Source: Streptomyces qaidamensis
GTDB taxonomy: Bacteria; Actinomycetota; Actinomycetes; Streptomycetales; Streptomycetaceae
DNA length: 64,000 nucleotides
Reading direction: 5' to 3'
NCBI RefSeq assembly: GCF_001611795.1
Contig: NZ_CP015098.1
Coordinates: forward strand, 7,936,001-8,000,000
Of the stretch, positions 51,890-61,817 are shown piece by piece. Every line of letters starts with the position of its first letter. Within the stretch, counting starts at the first letter, position 1. The notes under the pieces are model-generated. The model saw only the letters and a program-made list of their open reading frames with translations, was not told the DNA's origin and ran no database searches. The position numbers and the translations under genes are program-made.

Positions 51890-52777
51890 TCAGCCGCCGT
51901 CCTTGAAGATGTCCAGGGGCTCGGCGTCGGCACTGTGGCCGAGCGGGGCGAGGCCGTAGGCGTCCAGGATGGTGCGCAACAGGCCGTACAGGTTGTTGGG
52001 CTGGTCGTGGTCGCCCGGCTGCACCTGCTCGCCCACGACGACGGTCGGGATGTGATTGTCCTCGTCCTCGCCGCCCTCGTCCTCGTCCCAGGTGACCACC
52101 AGCAGGCTGTTGTTGGCCATCGCCCAGTCCGCGTAGTCCCCGAGGTTCTCCCGCAGCCAGGCGTCGCCCTGCTTGATGGTGCCGTCGTGCATGTCGTTGT
52201 CGAGGTTCGGGATGACGAAGGAGACCTCCGGCAGATCCGAGAAGTCCTCGGGGAAGTCCGTCCACGGGCGGTTGACGGAGTTCGGCAGGTTGGTGAAGTT
52301 CACCCACGGCGCGTGCCGGCGCACGTAGGGGCCGCTGGTGCAGCCCTTGAAGCCGACGCTCGGCAGGCTCTCCGCGTAGCCGGTGAATCTCAGGTCGGCC
52401 TGCAGCAGCTGGGAGGCGAGGTTGCGGGAGGAGAAGTCGTTCGGGCAGTCGTTGTCGACGCCCTGTGTGGAACCGGAGAACAGGGCCAGATAGTTGGGCT
52501 GGCTCGGATAGGTGATGGCGAAGAAATCGGTGAGATTGGCGCCCCTGCGGGCCAGCTCGTTGAGGAACGGGGCCTCGGGCGAGCCGATGATGTCCTCGTA
52601 GCCCCGGTTCTCTTCGACGACCACCACGATGTGGTCCGGCCGGGGGACGCCGCTGCTCTTGTCCGACGAGCCGCAGCCCCCGAGCGGGAGGAGCGCTGCC
52701 AGGGCGCCGCACGCGGCGACAAGAGACCTCCGCCTGCGGCGCACCGGCCGGGACGGCGTCCTCACTCGTGGTGTCAC
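51890..52777 (-). CDS. Phosphoesterase/acid-phosphatase lipoprotein (phospholipase-C-like)
   Basis: 295 aa from GTG 52777 with GGGGAG upstream; a longer frame to 52849 lacks support. Signal peptide RRRRRSLVAACGALAALLP followed by lipobox LGGC, so an outer-leaflet lipoprotein. The alkaline-phosphatase-like core has DHIVVVVEENRGYEDI, TYPSQPNYLALFSG and LLVVTWDEDEGGEDEDNHIP, as in bacterial phosphoesterases of the PLC/AcpA family (pfam04185). It may trim teichoic-acid-like or lipid-linked phosphates. Confidence 0.86.
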   Translation of the reverse strand: MTPRVRTPSRPVRRRRRSLVAACGALAALLPLGGCGSSDKSSGVPRPDHIVVVVEENRGYEDIIGSPEAPFLNELARRGANLTDFFAITYPSQPNYLALFSGSTQGVDNDCPNDFSSRNLASQLLQADLRFTGYAESLPSVGFKGCTSGPYVRRHAPWVNFTNLPNSVNRPWTDFPEDFSDLPEVSFVIPNLDNDMHDGTIKQGDAWLRENLGDYADWAMANNSLLVVTWDEDEGGEDEDNHIPTVVVGEQVQPGDHDQPNNLYGLLRTILDAYGLAPLGHSADAEPLDIFKDGG

Positions 52778-52959
52778 TGCTCTCCCCTGACGGTCGGTTC
52801 TTCTTGCGCTGCCGGTCGCAGCAAACGGCAGTAACGTAATTTTTAGCACTTATGCCGCATATGGGTCGGCATGGATCGCTGATGTGTGCCGATGGAGGAA
52901 GCGCCACGGTTGGCCTCCCCCGGCCCGCTCGTCGCACCCGCTGTGCGGGAGGCATATCC

Positions 52960-54789
52960 ATGGGCAAGCGTTCGCCTCTGACGATCGGTCAGTGGGCGCC
53001 GCGCGCTCCCCTGGAGACGCGGCGACCCGAAGGGGCACCGGCTGTGCCGCCGGGCGGGCGGCGCGCGACGGCACTCCAGTGGATGGCGCGGGCCGCCCTC
53101 CCCGTCGCGCTCGTCCTGTGGCTGCTCTCCCTGCGCCACGTGAACCTGAACGCCATGACGGACCTGGGGCTGCTCCAGGTGCTTCCGGTGCTGTTCTGGG
53201 TCGCCCTGGGGCTGCTCGCGGTCGGATTCTGCGTGGCCCTGTCCGACCGACGGACCCGGGGCGGCTGGTTCGCCGTCTACGTCCTCGGTCTGATCGCGAT
53301 CCTGCACGCCACCCCGGCGCTGCTGTACCCCACCCTGCGCTACGGCTGGGCGTGGAAACACGTCGCCGTCGTGGACGCCATGATCCGCAACGGCGGAAGC
53401 GTGCCGGGCGCGGAGAAACTCGACGTCTACGACCAGTGGCCCGGCTTCTTCCACCTCAACGCGCTGGTGCTGCAGGCCACCGGTCTGGAGTCGGCGCTCG
53501 GATACGCCGTGTGGGCCCCGCCCGTCAACAACGTCCTGCTGCTCGCCCCGCTGCTGCTGATCTACCGGGCGGTGACCACGAACCGGAGGCTGATCTGGGG
53601 GGCCGTCTGGATCTTCTACTCCTGCTCGTGGGTCGGGCAGGACTACTTCGCGCCCCAGGCATTCGCGTTCCTGCTCTTCGTCACCCTGATCGCCCTCGTG
53701 ATGGGACAGTTGCGGGCCTTCGCCGAGCGGCCACCGGGCGACGTGGCCAGGGCCTGGCCCGTCGGCAGATTCCTGCTCGTCGTGCTGATCATGGGTGTGA
53801 TCGTCTGCTCGCACCCGCTGACCCCGCTGATGATGATCAGCGCCCTGGTCGCCCTGTCCCTGCCGCGCCGCAACCGGCGGGTGCTGCTGCCGGTGCTGGG
53901 TGCCGGGGTGCTGCTGACCGTGGTCTGGGACGCCACGGTCGCGCGGCCGTTCGTCTCGGCCAATCTGAGCGAGTTCGTCGGCGCGCTGCTGAAGCCGGAC
54001 TCCAACGTGGTCTCCGGGCTGGCCGCCCTGGGCACCGCCGCCCCCGGCCAGGTGCAGGTCTCCTGGATCGACCGGGGCCTGTCCGCCATGGTGTTCCTGC
54101 TGGCGGCCCTCGCGTTCGTCAGGCGCCGCTGGACCCGCCGCACCGGCATGCCGCTGCTCGTCCTGGCCCCGATGCCGGTCCTGATCGCGAACTCCTACGG
54201 CGGCGAGATGATCTTCCGCGCCTATCTGTTCGCGCTGCCCGCCGCCGCCCTGCTCATCGCGGCCCTGCTGTTCGAGTCCCGAAGACACCCCCGGCTGCGC
54301 GTGATCCTGGTCGCCCCGCTGCTGCTGGCGATGCTCGGCGGACTGCTCTTCGGCTACTACGGCAAGGAGTCGGCGAACTACTTCACCAAGGAGGAGGTCG
54401 CGGCCACGTACTTCGTCACGGCCACCACGCCTCCCGGCTCCCTCATCGTCTCCCTCACGTCGGACGTTCCCGGCCTGGAGATGAACTACGACAGGCATCC
54501 ACGGATCCAGCTCAACGAACAGGACCTCGAGGTACGCCAGCGGCTGGTGGACAACCCGGTCGAGGGGCTGGAGCCGTTCATCGACGGTGCCACCGTGCGC
54601 GAACCGGCCTACATCGTGCTGAGCCGCGCCCAGGCCGCCGAGTGCTACCTCAACGGGACCCTGCCCGCCGACACCATGCAGCGCATGGACAAGGCGATGT
54701 CGGAGACCTGGGGCTTCGTACGCGTGTTCCGCAACCAGGACGCCGTGGTGTTCCGCTACCAGAACCCCGACGCGGAGGAGGCGTCATGA
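52960..54789 (+). CDS. Polytopic membrane protein, probable glycosyltransferase or EPS assembly protein
   Basis: 609 aa from ATG 52960 with GGGAGG upstream. About 13 hydrophobic helices between residues 45 and 500, then an extracytoplasmic C-terminal domain of about 130 residues rich in acidic and aromatic residues. The arrangement is like GT-C-fold transferases or Wzy-like polymerases; I see no decisive motif. Coupled by ATGA to the TM-flavoprotein gene. Confidence 0.8.
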   Translation: MGKRSPLTIGQWAPRAPLETRRPEGAPAVPPGGRRATALQWMARAALPVALVLWLLSLRHVNLNAMTDLGLLQVLPVLFWVALGLLAVGFCVALSDRRTRGGWFAVYVLGLIAILHATPALLYPTLRYGWAWKHVAVVDAMIRNGGSVPGAEKLDVYDQWPGFFHLNALVLQATGLESALGYAVWAPPVNNVLLLAPLLLIYRAVTTNRRLIWGAVWIFYSCSWVGQDYFAPQAFAFLLFVTLIALVMGQLRAFAERPPGDVARAWPVGRFLLVVLIMGVIVCSHPLTPLMMISALVALSLPRRNRRVLLPVLGAGVLLTVVWDATVARPFVSANLSEFVGALLKPDSNVVSGLAALGTAAPGQVQVSWIDRGLSAMVFLLAALAFVRRRWTRRTGMPLLVLAPMPVLIANSYGGEMIFRAYLFALPAAALLIAALLFESRRHPRLRVILVAPLLLAMLGGLLFGYYGKESANYFTKEEVAATYFVTATTPPGSLIVSLTSDVPGLEMNYDRHPRIQLNEQDLEVRQRLVDNPVEGLEPFIDGATVREPAYIVLSRAQAAECYLNGTLPADTMQRMDKAMSETWGFVRVFRNQDAVVFRYQNPDAEEAS

Positions 54790-56528
54790 GCACGCTTTCC
54801 ATGAGCTTCCCGCCCCGCTGGACATGGCCGTTGCGCATCGGCCTCGCACTGTCCGGCTGGCTCGCGCTCGCCGCGACTCTGGCCCTGCCCGACGCGGGCG
54901 TCCTGCGCATGCTGGCGGTCTGCGTGTTCCTGCTGCTGTGCCCGGGGGCCGCGGCCACGCGGTGGGCCAGGCCCACGCCCTGGCACGGCAAGGGCTGGCC
55001 GTTCGCCGTGGAGACCGCGCTCCTCGCCGTGCTGTTCAGTCTGTGCCTGGCCGTCCTCGCCGTGGAGCCCTTCTACCTCACCGAGACCTTCACCACCACA
55101 CGCGTGGTCATCACCCTCGCGGCCGTCACCTCGCTCCTGGCCCTGCTCCCGGCACCGGGCAGCCGCCGGGAGGGTGCGCGGCCCACCGCCCCGGACGACG
55201 CACCGCCGCCCCCCGATGCCGGACCCGACCCGACGACGGACGACACCCCGCAGGAGCCGGGCACCACGGCACGGACGGCGCCCACCACCCCGCCCGCGCG
55301 GCCACGCGGCCCCGGTCCGCCGCCGAGCGACCGCATCGCCGTCGCCGTCGTCGGAGCCGGGCCCTACGGCCTGGCCACCGCCTGCCACCTGCAGGCGGCC
55401 CGCGTACGGCTGCGCGTCTTCGGGCGGACCATGGAGTCCTGGCGGGCCCACATGCCCGACGGCATGCTCCTGCAGACCGTCCCGGCCGCCTCTGCGATCG
55501 CGGCGCCGCGGCACGGCTACGCCCTCGCAGACTTCCGTACGGCTCGCGGCCTGGCCGAGGCCGGCGACGACCGCCCGGTTCCGCTCGCCGAATACGTCGA
55601 CTACGGACGCTGGTTCCAGGAACACCTGGTGCCCGAACTCGAGCAGGGCCCGGTGCGCCGGATTCGCGCCACGGCGGGCGGCTTCCGGCTGCTCCTCGAC
55701 TCCGGTGAGGAACCGTTCGCCGCCTCCGTGGTGCTCGCCACCGGTGCGGTGCCCTACGCCTACGTCCCCCGGGTGCTGCGGACGTGCGCCGCCCAAGGAC
55801 TCGCCTCGCACACGAGCCGGCACCGGGATCTGCGCCGCTTCACGGGGGAGCGGGTGGCCGTCCTCGGCGCCGGGCAGTCCGCCCTCGAGTGCGCGACCCT
55901 GCTGCACGAGGCACGGGCCCGGCCCACCGTCGTGGCCCGCACCTCGGCGGTGCTCTTCGACCCCCCGCCGCCGAGTGGCACGGCCGACCGCTCCCGGCTG
56001 CAAGGGCCGGGCTCACCACTGGGGCGCGGGCGACCGCTGCTCGGCGCCGTCAGCCGGGGCGGGACGGCCTACCGCCGCCTCCCCGCGCCGCTGCGTATGG
56101 AGCTGCTGCGTGCCGTGCCGAGGCCGTCCGGCGCCTGGTGGCTGAAGGAGCGGGCGGCGGGGCGGTTCCCGGTGCTGTGCGGCCGTACGCTGATCACCGC
56201 CGAGCCGGGGTACGGGGTGGTCCGGCTGCGGCTGCTCGACGAGCACGGCTGGCCGGAGGACCTCGTGGTCGACCACGTCCTGGCCGCCACGGGCTACCGG
56301 GTCGACATCCGCCGCCTGGACGTCCTCGATCCGGGCCTGCGGCGGTCTCTGCGGGTCTTCGCCGGAGCACCGGTGCTGACCAACGGGTTCGAGTCCTCGA
56401 CGCCGGGCCTGTACTTCACCGGGCTCGCGGCGGCACCGAGTTTCGGGCCGCTGCTGCGGTTCGTCACCGGCACCGGGTTCGCCGCCCGCCGCGTCACCGC
56501 CGCCGTGACAGCCGCGAAGGGGCGGTAG
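54786..56528 (+). CDS. Fusion of a short membrane domain and a flavin monooxygenase-like oxidoreductase
   Basis: 580 aa. Residues 15-110 form about 3 TM helices, 120-180 a Pro/Asp/Thr-rich linker, then a FAD Rossmann domain starting AVAVVGAGPYGLATACHL (near residue 185), with a second dinucleotide site VAVLGAGQSALECATLL and VLAATGYRVDIRR near the end, as in FMO-, LysN6-hydroxylase- or YpdA-like enzymes. The frame is continuous across the linker, so a real fusion. Function unknown; it may oxidise a membrane or polysaccharide-linked substrate. A GH16 gene starts 5 bp after it. Confidence 0.82.
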   Translation: MSTLSMSFPPRWTWPLRIGLALSGWLALAATLALPDAGVLRMLAVCVFLLLCPGAAATRWARPTPWHGKGWPFAVETALLAVLFSLCLAVLAVEPFYLTETFTTTRVVITLAAVTSLLALLPAPGSRREGARPTAPDDAPPPPDAGPDPTTDDTPQEPGTTARTAPTTPPARPRGPGPPPSDRIAVAVVGAGPYGLATACHLQAARVRLRVFGRTMESWRAHMPDGMLLQTVPAASAIAAPRHGYALADFRTARGLAEAGDDRPVPLAEYVDYGRWFQEHLVPELEQGPVRRIRATAGGFRLLLDSGEEPFAASVVLATGAVPYAYVPRVLRTCAAQGLASHTSRHRDLRRFTGERVAVLGAGQSALECATLLHEARARPTVVARTSAVLFDPPPPSGTADRSRLQGPGSPLGRGRPLLGAVSRGGTAYRRLPAPLRMELLRAVPRPSGAWWLKERAAGRFPVLCGRTLITAEPGYGVVRLRLLDEHGWPEDLVVDHVLAATGYRVDIRRLDVLDPGLRRSLRVFAGAPVLTNGFESSTPGLYFTGLAAAPSFGPLLRFVTGTGFAARRVTAAVTAAKGR

Positions 56529-56532
56529 CCCT

Positions 56533-57348
56533 GTGCGCGCGCGACGGCTGCGTCCCGCTCTGGCCGCACTGGCCCTGGTGCTGGCGTTCGGCTGCGGCGC
56601 CACCGAGCCGGACACACCCAGGCCGACGCCCGTTCCGCAGGGCTGGACACTGACGTTCCACGACGAGTTCGACGGCTCGGAACTCGACACCGACCGCTGG
56701 GCGACCTGCTACGACTGGAACCAGGACGGCTGCACCAACAGCGGCAACGACGAGGAGCAGTGGTACCTGCCCGGTCAGGTGTCCGTCCGCGACGGCCTGC
56801 TCAGCCTGAACGCCGAGCGGCAAGAGACACAGGGCAGCGACGACCGGACGTACCCCTGGCGCTCCGGCATGATCTCCACCGGCCGGGACGACTGGTACGC
56901 AGACCCCCGGCACGTCTTCACCTACGGATACTTCGAGGCGTCCATCCGCGTTCCCGAACAGGCCGGCATGTTCCCGGCGTTCTGGATGATGCCGGCGTCC
57001 AGGTTCACGCCCCCCGAGCTCGACATCATGGAGTTCCTCGGCGGCACCGACCGGGTCTTCATGTACGCGCACTGGCGCAGCCCCGAGGGCGACCAACGGG
57101 CCCGTGGCACCTACGGACCCGTCCCGTTCGCCGAGGAGCATCACGTATACGGCATGCTCTGGACCGAGGACAAGGTGAGCTGGTACGTCGACGGGGTCGA
57201 GCGCTTCCGGGTCACCGAGCCCGAACAGGTGCCGCACGTGCCCATGGAGGTGCTGGTCAATCTCGCCGTCGGGGTGCCGCAGTCGCCGCCCGCCTCGGTG
57301 GATGCGGCCCGGATGACGGTGGACTGGGTGCGCGTCTGGCAGGAGTGA
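56533..57348 (+). CDS. GH16 family lipoprotein glycosidase
   Basis: 271 aa. Signal peptide ending at lipobox LAFGC (Cys21), so membrane-anchored outside. GH16 catalytic motif ELDIMEFLG with Glu162, Asp164 and Glu167; jelly-roll strands with FHDEFDGSELDTDRW and GYFEASIRVPEQAGMFPAFW. Acts on beta-1,3/1,4-glucans, possibly to process the polysaccharide of this locus. GTG start, last gene of the plus-strand operon; convergent with the deacetylase gene 7 bp away. Confidence 0.92.
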   Translation: MRARRLRPALAALALVLAFGCGATEPDTPRPTPVPQGWTLTFHDEFDGSELDTDRWATCYDWNQDGCTNSGNDEEQWYLPGQVSVRDGLLSLNAERQETQGSDDRTYPWRSGMISTGRDDWYADPRHVFTYGYFEASIRVPEQAGMFPAFWMMPASRFTPPELDIMEFLGGTDRVFMYAHWRSPEGDQRARGTYGPVPFAEEHHVYGMLWTEDKVSWYVDGVERFRVTEPEQVPHVPMEVLVNLAVGVPQSPPASVDAARMTVDWVRVWQE

Positions 57349-57355
57349 CGGGCCG

Positions 57356-58180
57356 TCACCGGGCGGTCAGGGGCAGCGACGGGTGGGGGTGGTCGATGCC
57401 GGCCCGCAGCCGCCGGTAGCTTCGCCAGGCCCTGCTCAGGGCCCGCTCGGGGAACGGGGCCACAGGTGCGCCCAGGCCCTGCGCCCAGTCCAGGAAGCGG
57501 TCCCGGGTGGTGTCGGCGCGCACCATCAGCCGGGCGATGCGCAGGGGTTCGTCCGCGCCGGAGCTGAAGCCGTAGCGGACGGCCGTCGCCGAGGTCCAGC
57601 CCGCCTCGTCCACCAGCCTGCGGACCGTGCGGCTGGAGTAGCCGTGGGGATAGGCGAAGGAGTCGACGCGATGCCCGAGGGCGTCCTCGAGACGGTCCTT
57701 GCAGCCCAGGACCTCCTCCCGGGCGGACTGCCGGGGAAGGGCGTCCAGTTGAGGGTGGGTCCGGGTGTGGCCGCCGATCTCGACGAACGGGTCCAGCTCG
57801 CGCACCTGACGCCAGGTCAGCATCGGGGCGGGCGGGAGGAGGCTGCCCCGCTCCGGCGGCCAGGACAGGCCGCCCAGCGCACCCGTGGTGACGTAGAGGG
57901 TCGCCGGCAGGCCCCGGGCGGCGAGCAGCGGCGCCACGGTGGAGTGGAAGTCGGCGAAGCCGTCGTCGAACGTCAGTACCGCAGACCGGGGCGGCAGCGG
58001 CGGGCCGCCCCGCAGCGAGGCGACCAGGCGCCGCAGCGGGACGACGTCGAGGCCGTTGTCCGCCAGCAGGTCGAGCTGCTCGGCGAAGACCCGCGGGCGC
58101 ACGGTGAACGGGGCGATCCACGGGGGAGGGTCGGCGGACACCGAGTGGTACAGGAAGACGGGGACGGGCTGGTACGTCAT
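57356..58180 (-). CDS. Polysaccharide deacetylase (CE4)
   Basis: 274 aa. NodB-homology motif 1 TFDDGFADF (Asp pair) and motif 2 GGHTRTHPQL (HxxxH) are present, and YPHGYSSRTVRRL forms the later motif with an active-site groove residue. No signal peptide, unusual for CE4 enzymes on outer polysaccharide; it may act on lipid-linked sugars inside the cell. Last gene of a five-gene minus-strand operon; its ATG overlaps the GT2 stop by 4 bp. Confidence 0.9.
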   Translation of the reverse strand: MTYQPVPVFLYHSVSADPPPWIAPFTVRPRVFAEQLDLLADNGLDVVPLRRLVASLRGGPPLPPRSAVLTFDDGFADFHSTVAPLLAARGLPATLYVTTGALGGLSWPPERGSLLPPAPMLTWRQVRELDPFVEIGGHTRTHPQLDALPRQSAREEVLGCKDRLEDALGHRVDSFAYPHGYSSRTVRRLVDEAGWTSATAVRYGFSSGADEPLRIARLMVRADTTRDRFLDWAQGLGAPVAPFPERALSRAWRSYRRLRAGIDHPHPSLPLTAR

Positions 58181-59157
58181 GCCGAGCGCTCCCTGGCGGG
58201 TGTGCGGCGGGCCGGTGCGGTGCGGGCGGGGGACGGGGAGCGCCGGGCGCGCACCGAGCCCACGGCGTAGCCCGCGGCGGTGGCGCCGACCCCTAGGGTC
58301 AGGGCGAGAACCCTGTGCGCCGGAGCGGGCCGGCCGGGCCGCAGCGCCTCGCGGTAGGCGTGCGGGATGGTCGACGTGAGGTACGCGCGCTCGCTGGACA
58401 GGGCGGCGGCGCCCTCACTGTAGTGGGCCACCAGCGCTTTGGAGAGCCCCTCGGCGTAGCAGCGCGAGCGGAAGTAGGACCAGGTGGCGCGCGCGGCGGG
58501 GACACGATGGCGGACGGCGGCCGAGGGGTCGTAGAGCAGCACGGCCTCCGGACGGCGGGATGTGATCCGCAGGCACAGCTCGGTCTCCTCGCAGCCCAGA
58601 GGCCGGGTGCCGACCCGCCCCAGGTCGGTGCGGAACCCGCCGGCCGCGCGGAGCTCCTCCTTGCGGAAGGACATGTTGGCCCCGATGAAGTTGCGGATCG
58701 GCGCGCGGCCCTCGGGCAGGCCGCGGTACGAGCAGCCGACTACCCAGTCGAACTCCGGCGGGAACCAGACCGGCCGGTCCGTCTCCCACCAGGGGACGAC
58801 CAGCCCGCCGACCCCGGCGACCCGCGGGTCGCGGTAGTCGGCCAGCAGCCGGGCCGCCCACGCCGGGTGGGCCGTCGCGTCGTCGTCCAGGAACGCCACC
58901 ACGTCCCCCACGGCCGCCTCGACACCGGTGTTCCGGGCGCCGGACAGGCCCTTGCGGTGTTCGTTGGGCAGCACGCGGACGCCGTGCAGCAGGCGGCCGG
59001 CGAGCCGCTGGAGCTCCGGGCAGTGGTCGACGACCAGCAGGACGTCGTCCGGCGGGCGGCGCTGGGACCGGACCGAGGCGATGGCGGCCTGGAGATCCTC
59101 CCAGCGGTCCAGCGTGTAGGCGCACACGATGACCGAGAGGCTCGGTGCGGTGTTCAT
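58177..59157 (-). CDS. Family-2 glycosyltransferase (C-terminal TM segment)
   Basis: 326 aa from ATG 59157. GT-A fold: LSVIVCAYTLDRWEDL, AFLDDDATAHPAWAA (DxD-type DDD), then a C-terminal region with one predicted TM helix and Ala/Arg-rich tail. Transfers a sugar to a polyprenyl-linked intermediate. Overlaps both flanking genes by 4 bp. Confidence 0.9.
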   Translation of the reverse strand: MNTAPSLSVIVCAYTLDRWEDLQAAIASVRSQRRPPDDVLLVVDHCPELQRLAGRLLHGVRVLPNEHRKGLSGARNTGVEAAVGDVVAFLDDDATAHPAWAARLLADYRDPRVAGVGGLVVPWWETDRPVWFPPEFDWVVGCSYRGLPEGRAPIRNFIGANMSFRKEELRAAGGFRTDLGRVGTRPLGCEETELCLRITSRRPEAVLLYDPSAAVRHRVPAARATWSYFRSRCYAEGLSKALVAHYSEGAAALSSERAYLTSTIPHAYREALRPGRPAPAHRVLALTLGVGATAAGYAVGSVRARRSPSPARTAPARRTPARERSA

Positions 59158-60521
59158 GAGGTACTCCCGGTGCTCAGGACGTCCTGCCGGGACGCGGACG
59201 TCAGCCAGCGGGACCGCAGAATCAGCAGGGGCGTGGCGATCAGGCACTCCGCCGCCAGCCAGGCGATGCCCGCGCCCGTCACCCCGAACACCGGCAGCAG
59301 CAGATGCACCAGGCCCAGCACCAGCACGCAGAGGGCGACCTGCAAGCCGACCACCAGACGCATACGGCGGCGGGCCCGCAGCACGTCCACGGCCACGCTG
59401 AACACCAGATTGGGCAGCGCGGACAGGGCCAGCAGACGCAGCAGGGTGGTGCCGTGCTCGGCGTAGCCGGGTCCGAAGAGCCGGAGGATCCAGGGGGCCC
59501 CGGCGACGATCACGACCACGCCGGCGGCCAGCAGCGTCCCGGAGTGGCGCAGCACTCGCAGCCCGTGCTCGGTGAGCTGTTCGGGCCGGCGCACCACCTC
59601 GACGACCAGGGAACTGCCCATGTTGCGCACCACCAGGAACAGCACGTAGCCGATGATCCAGGCGAGCGAGAAGTAGGCGCTCTGCTCGGCCCCGAGGACG
59701 TTGAGCACCATCAGCGGCACGAGTGTGTAGGCGGCCATCCTGAACAGTGAGCCCGCGTAGTCGGCCGCGGCGTAGCTCACCAGCCGCGGTGGGCGCACTG
59801 CCTCCGGGTTCTCCCGCTCGTGGTGCGGCACCGCCCGCCGCAGCAGCAGGTAATTGGCCACGAGGAGCGAGATCAGCAGCCCTCCCGCCCAGGACAGCAG
59901 GATCCCGGTCTTCAGGGCCAGGACGGCGCCGCCGGCCAGCAGGGCGATCTTGACGAAGGCGAAGACCATGTTCTCCGCCACCACCCAGCCGGGGCGGCGC
60001 ATAGCGGTGAGCGCGCCGTCCTGGAGGACGAAGATGGTGTAGGCGGCGGTCGCCGCCACGAACCAGACCGCGACCAACGGGTCCCGAAGGAAGGCCAGTT
60101 CGGGTGACAGCGTGGGCACGAGGAGCACGAAGAGGAGGCAGACCAGGGCGCTCCACGTGGCGGTCACCGCGTAGCAGGTGAGCAGCAGTTTGCGGGTCTG
60201 CCGCCCCGAGCACGGCAGGAACCGGATCAGGAAGTCGTTGAGGTTGAGCTGGCCGATGTTGGCGAGCAGCAGCGACGCGGACAGCGCCGAGTAGCTCACG
60301 CCCACGACCTCGTCGTCGTACCAGTGGGTGGCGAACAGCCAGAAGATCGCACCCACTCCGGCGTTCACCAGGGAACTGACCGCCAGCAGGTGACCGTTGC
60401 GCACCAGGGGCTCGCTGGGCAGGATGCGGCCTATGCCGGTGCGCACCACCGTGGGCATCCGCCCCCGGCCTGGTGCGCCCGTGCCCCCGGGCCTTTCGAC
60501 TGTTTCCTCGGACACGGTCAC
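59154..60521 (-). CDS. Polysaccharide flippase (MATE/Wzx-like)
   Basis: 455 aa, about 12-14 hydrophobic helices with few charges, typical of Wzx/RfbX-like oligosaccharide flippases. FLIRFLPCSGR and a long polar loop (VPHHERENPEAVRPPRL) are recognisable. Should flip lipid-linked repeat units across the membrane for assembly outside. GTG start; sits among three glycosyltransferase genes. Confidence 0.85.
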   Translation of the reverse strand: MTVSEETVERPGGTGAPGRGRMPTVVRTGIGRILPSEPLVRNGHLLAVSSLVNAGVGAIFWLFATHWYDDEVVGVSYSALSASLLLANIGQLNLNDFLIRFLPCSGRQTRKLLLTCYAVTATWSALVCLLFVLLVPTLSPELAFLRDPLVAVWFVAATAAYTIFVLQDGALTAMRRPGWVVAENMVFAFVKIALLAGGAVLALKTGILLSWAGGLLISLLVANYLLLRRAVPHHERENPEAVRPPRLVSYAAADYAGSLFRMAAYTLVPLMVLNVLGAEQSAYFSLAWIIGYVLFLVVRNMGSSLVVEVVRRPEQLTEHGLRVLRHSGTLLAAGVVVIVAGAPWILRLFGPGYAEHGTTLLRLLALSALPNLVFSVAVDVLRARRRMRLVVGLQVALCVLVLGLVHLLLPVFGVTGAGIAWLAAECLIATPLLILRSRWLTSASRQDVLSTGSTS

Positions 60522-60530
60522 GGCCCTTCC

Positions 60531-61817
60531 TCAGGCCGGGTGGCGGCCGACGCGGTTGCGGCGGCGGCTGCGCAGATACCCGAGCGGCCCGTACAGCAGT
60601 CCGGTCAGCTCCAGGCGCGCGAGCCGGCGTGACCGGGTGCTGTCCGTCCCCGCCTTGTGGTGTGTCAGGGTCACGGCGTACCGCACGCCCCCGGGCAGCC
60701 TGCGCAGCAGGGCCGGGATCATGCGGGGGTCGCGCGCCAGGGCGCCGGTGAGATAGGCGCCGAGACCGGCCCCGTAGCCGAACACCTGCGCCTCCAGGGC
60801 CTTGTGGGTGCGGCGGTGGCGGTGCCAGACGATCGCTGCGGGCTGGTAGGTCAGGGTGTGACCGGCCGTCAGGATACGGAAGAAGGCGAGCAGGTCGTCG
60901 CCGCCGCGGGCCGGGGTCCCGGTGCCCGTGGCCGGGTCGAAACCGCCCAGCGTGCGCAGCGCGGAGACCCGGAACGCCATGTTGGTGCCGGACCCGAAAC
61001 GTCCCGCTGTGAAGGGGAACAATGGGTCCTGCGGCGGGTGGCGAAGGGACCAGGTGCGTGGTGTGAACCCCTTGGCGAAGCCGCCGTGCCTCTCCAGGTC
61101 CGCCTGGGCCGCGGTCTCCAGCTCGGCCGGGACGATGAGCCCCGTCACGCAGCCGACGCCGGGGCCCTGGGCGAAGCCCTCGGCGAGTGCGGCGAGCCAG
61201 CCGGGGTCGACCAGGGTGTCGTCGTCGGTGAAGGCGGCGATCTCGCCGCGGGCGGTGGCCAGACCCCGGTTGTGCGCGTGGGCCAGGCCCGCCACGGGCT
61301 CCCGGACGTAGCGGACCCGGCTCCCGTACGCGTCGCGGACCAGCCGCTCGGCGCTGTCGTCCGCCGGGTCGTTGTCCACGACGATCACCTCGAAGTCCCG
61401 GTACTCCACCCGCAGCAGGGACTCCAGGCAGTCCCGGAGCATCCCCGGCCGGTTGTGCGTCGCGATGATCACGCTGATGGCCGGCGGGAAGAGCGGGGTG
61501 GCCCGGGCGGTTCCCGCGCGCTGAAGCGGGAACCGCCGCCGGGCTGTGCCGGCCACGGATCGCCACAGATCCTCGGGCGTGCCGTCCTCGCGGCCGTCCA
61601 CCGTGACCAGACCCAGGGGGCGGCCGTGCAGCCGCACCAGAGCCAGCACCGGCGGCGTGGCGCGCACCGGGGCCGGGCCCGCCGCGGGCGGACGGAACTC
61701 GTACGGTCGCGCCAGGTCGATGTCGACGACCTCGACCGGCGTGTACGCGGACCCGGCGGGACCGGGGTCCGCCGCCGTGGGCCGGGGGACTTCCGCGGGC
61801 CGCCGGGCGATGCTCAT
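60531..61817 (-). CDS. Family-2 glycosyltransferase with N-terminal extension
   Basis: 428 aa. A 100-residue N-terminal extension (EVVDIDLARPYEFRPPAAGP) precedes a GT2 core: ISVIIATHNRPGMLRDCLES, AFTDDDTLVDPGW (DxD-type) and GGFDPATGTGTPARGGDDLL. Such fused members are frequent in actinomycete exopolysaccharide loci. Overlaps the upstream DPM-like gene by ATGA. Confidence 0.9.
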   Translation of the reverse strand: MSIARRPAEVPRPTAADPGPAGSAYTPVEVVDIDLARPYEFRPPAAGPAPVRATPPVLALVRLHGRPLGLVTVDGREDGTPEDLWRSVAGTARRRFPLQRAGTARATPLFPPAISVIIATHNRPGMLRDCLESLLRVEYRDFEVIVVDNDPADDSAERLVRDAYGSRVRYVREPVAGLAHAHNRGLATARGEIAAFTDDDTLVDPGWLAALAEGFAQGPGVGCVTGLIVPAELETAAQADLERHGGFAKGFTPRTWSLRHPPQDPLFPFTAGRFGSGTNMAFRVSALRTLGGFDPATGTGTPARGGDDLLAFFRILTAGHTLTYQPAAIVWHRHRRTHKALEAQVFGYGAGLGAYLTGALARDPRMIPALLRRLPGGVRYAVTLTHHKAGTDSTRSRRLARLELTGLLYGPLGYLRSRRRNRVGRHPA

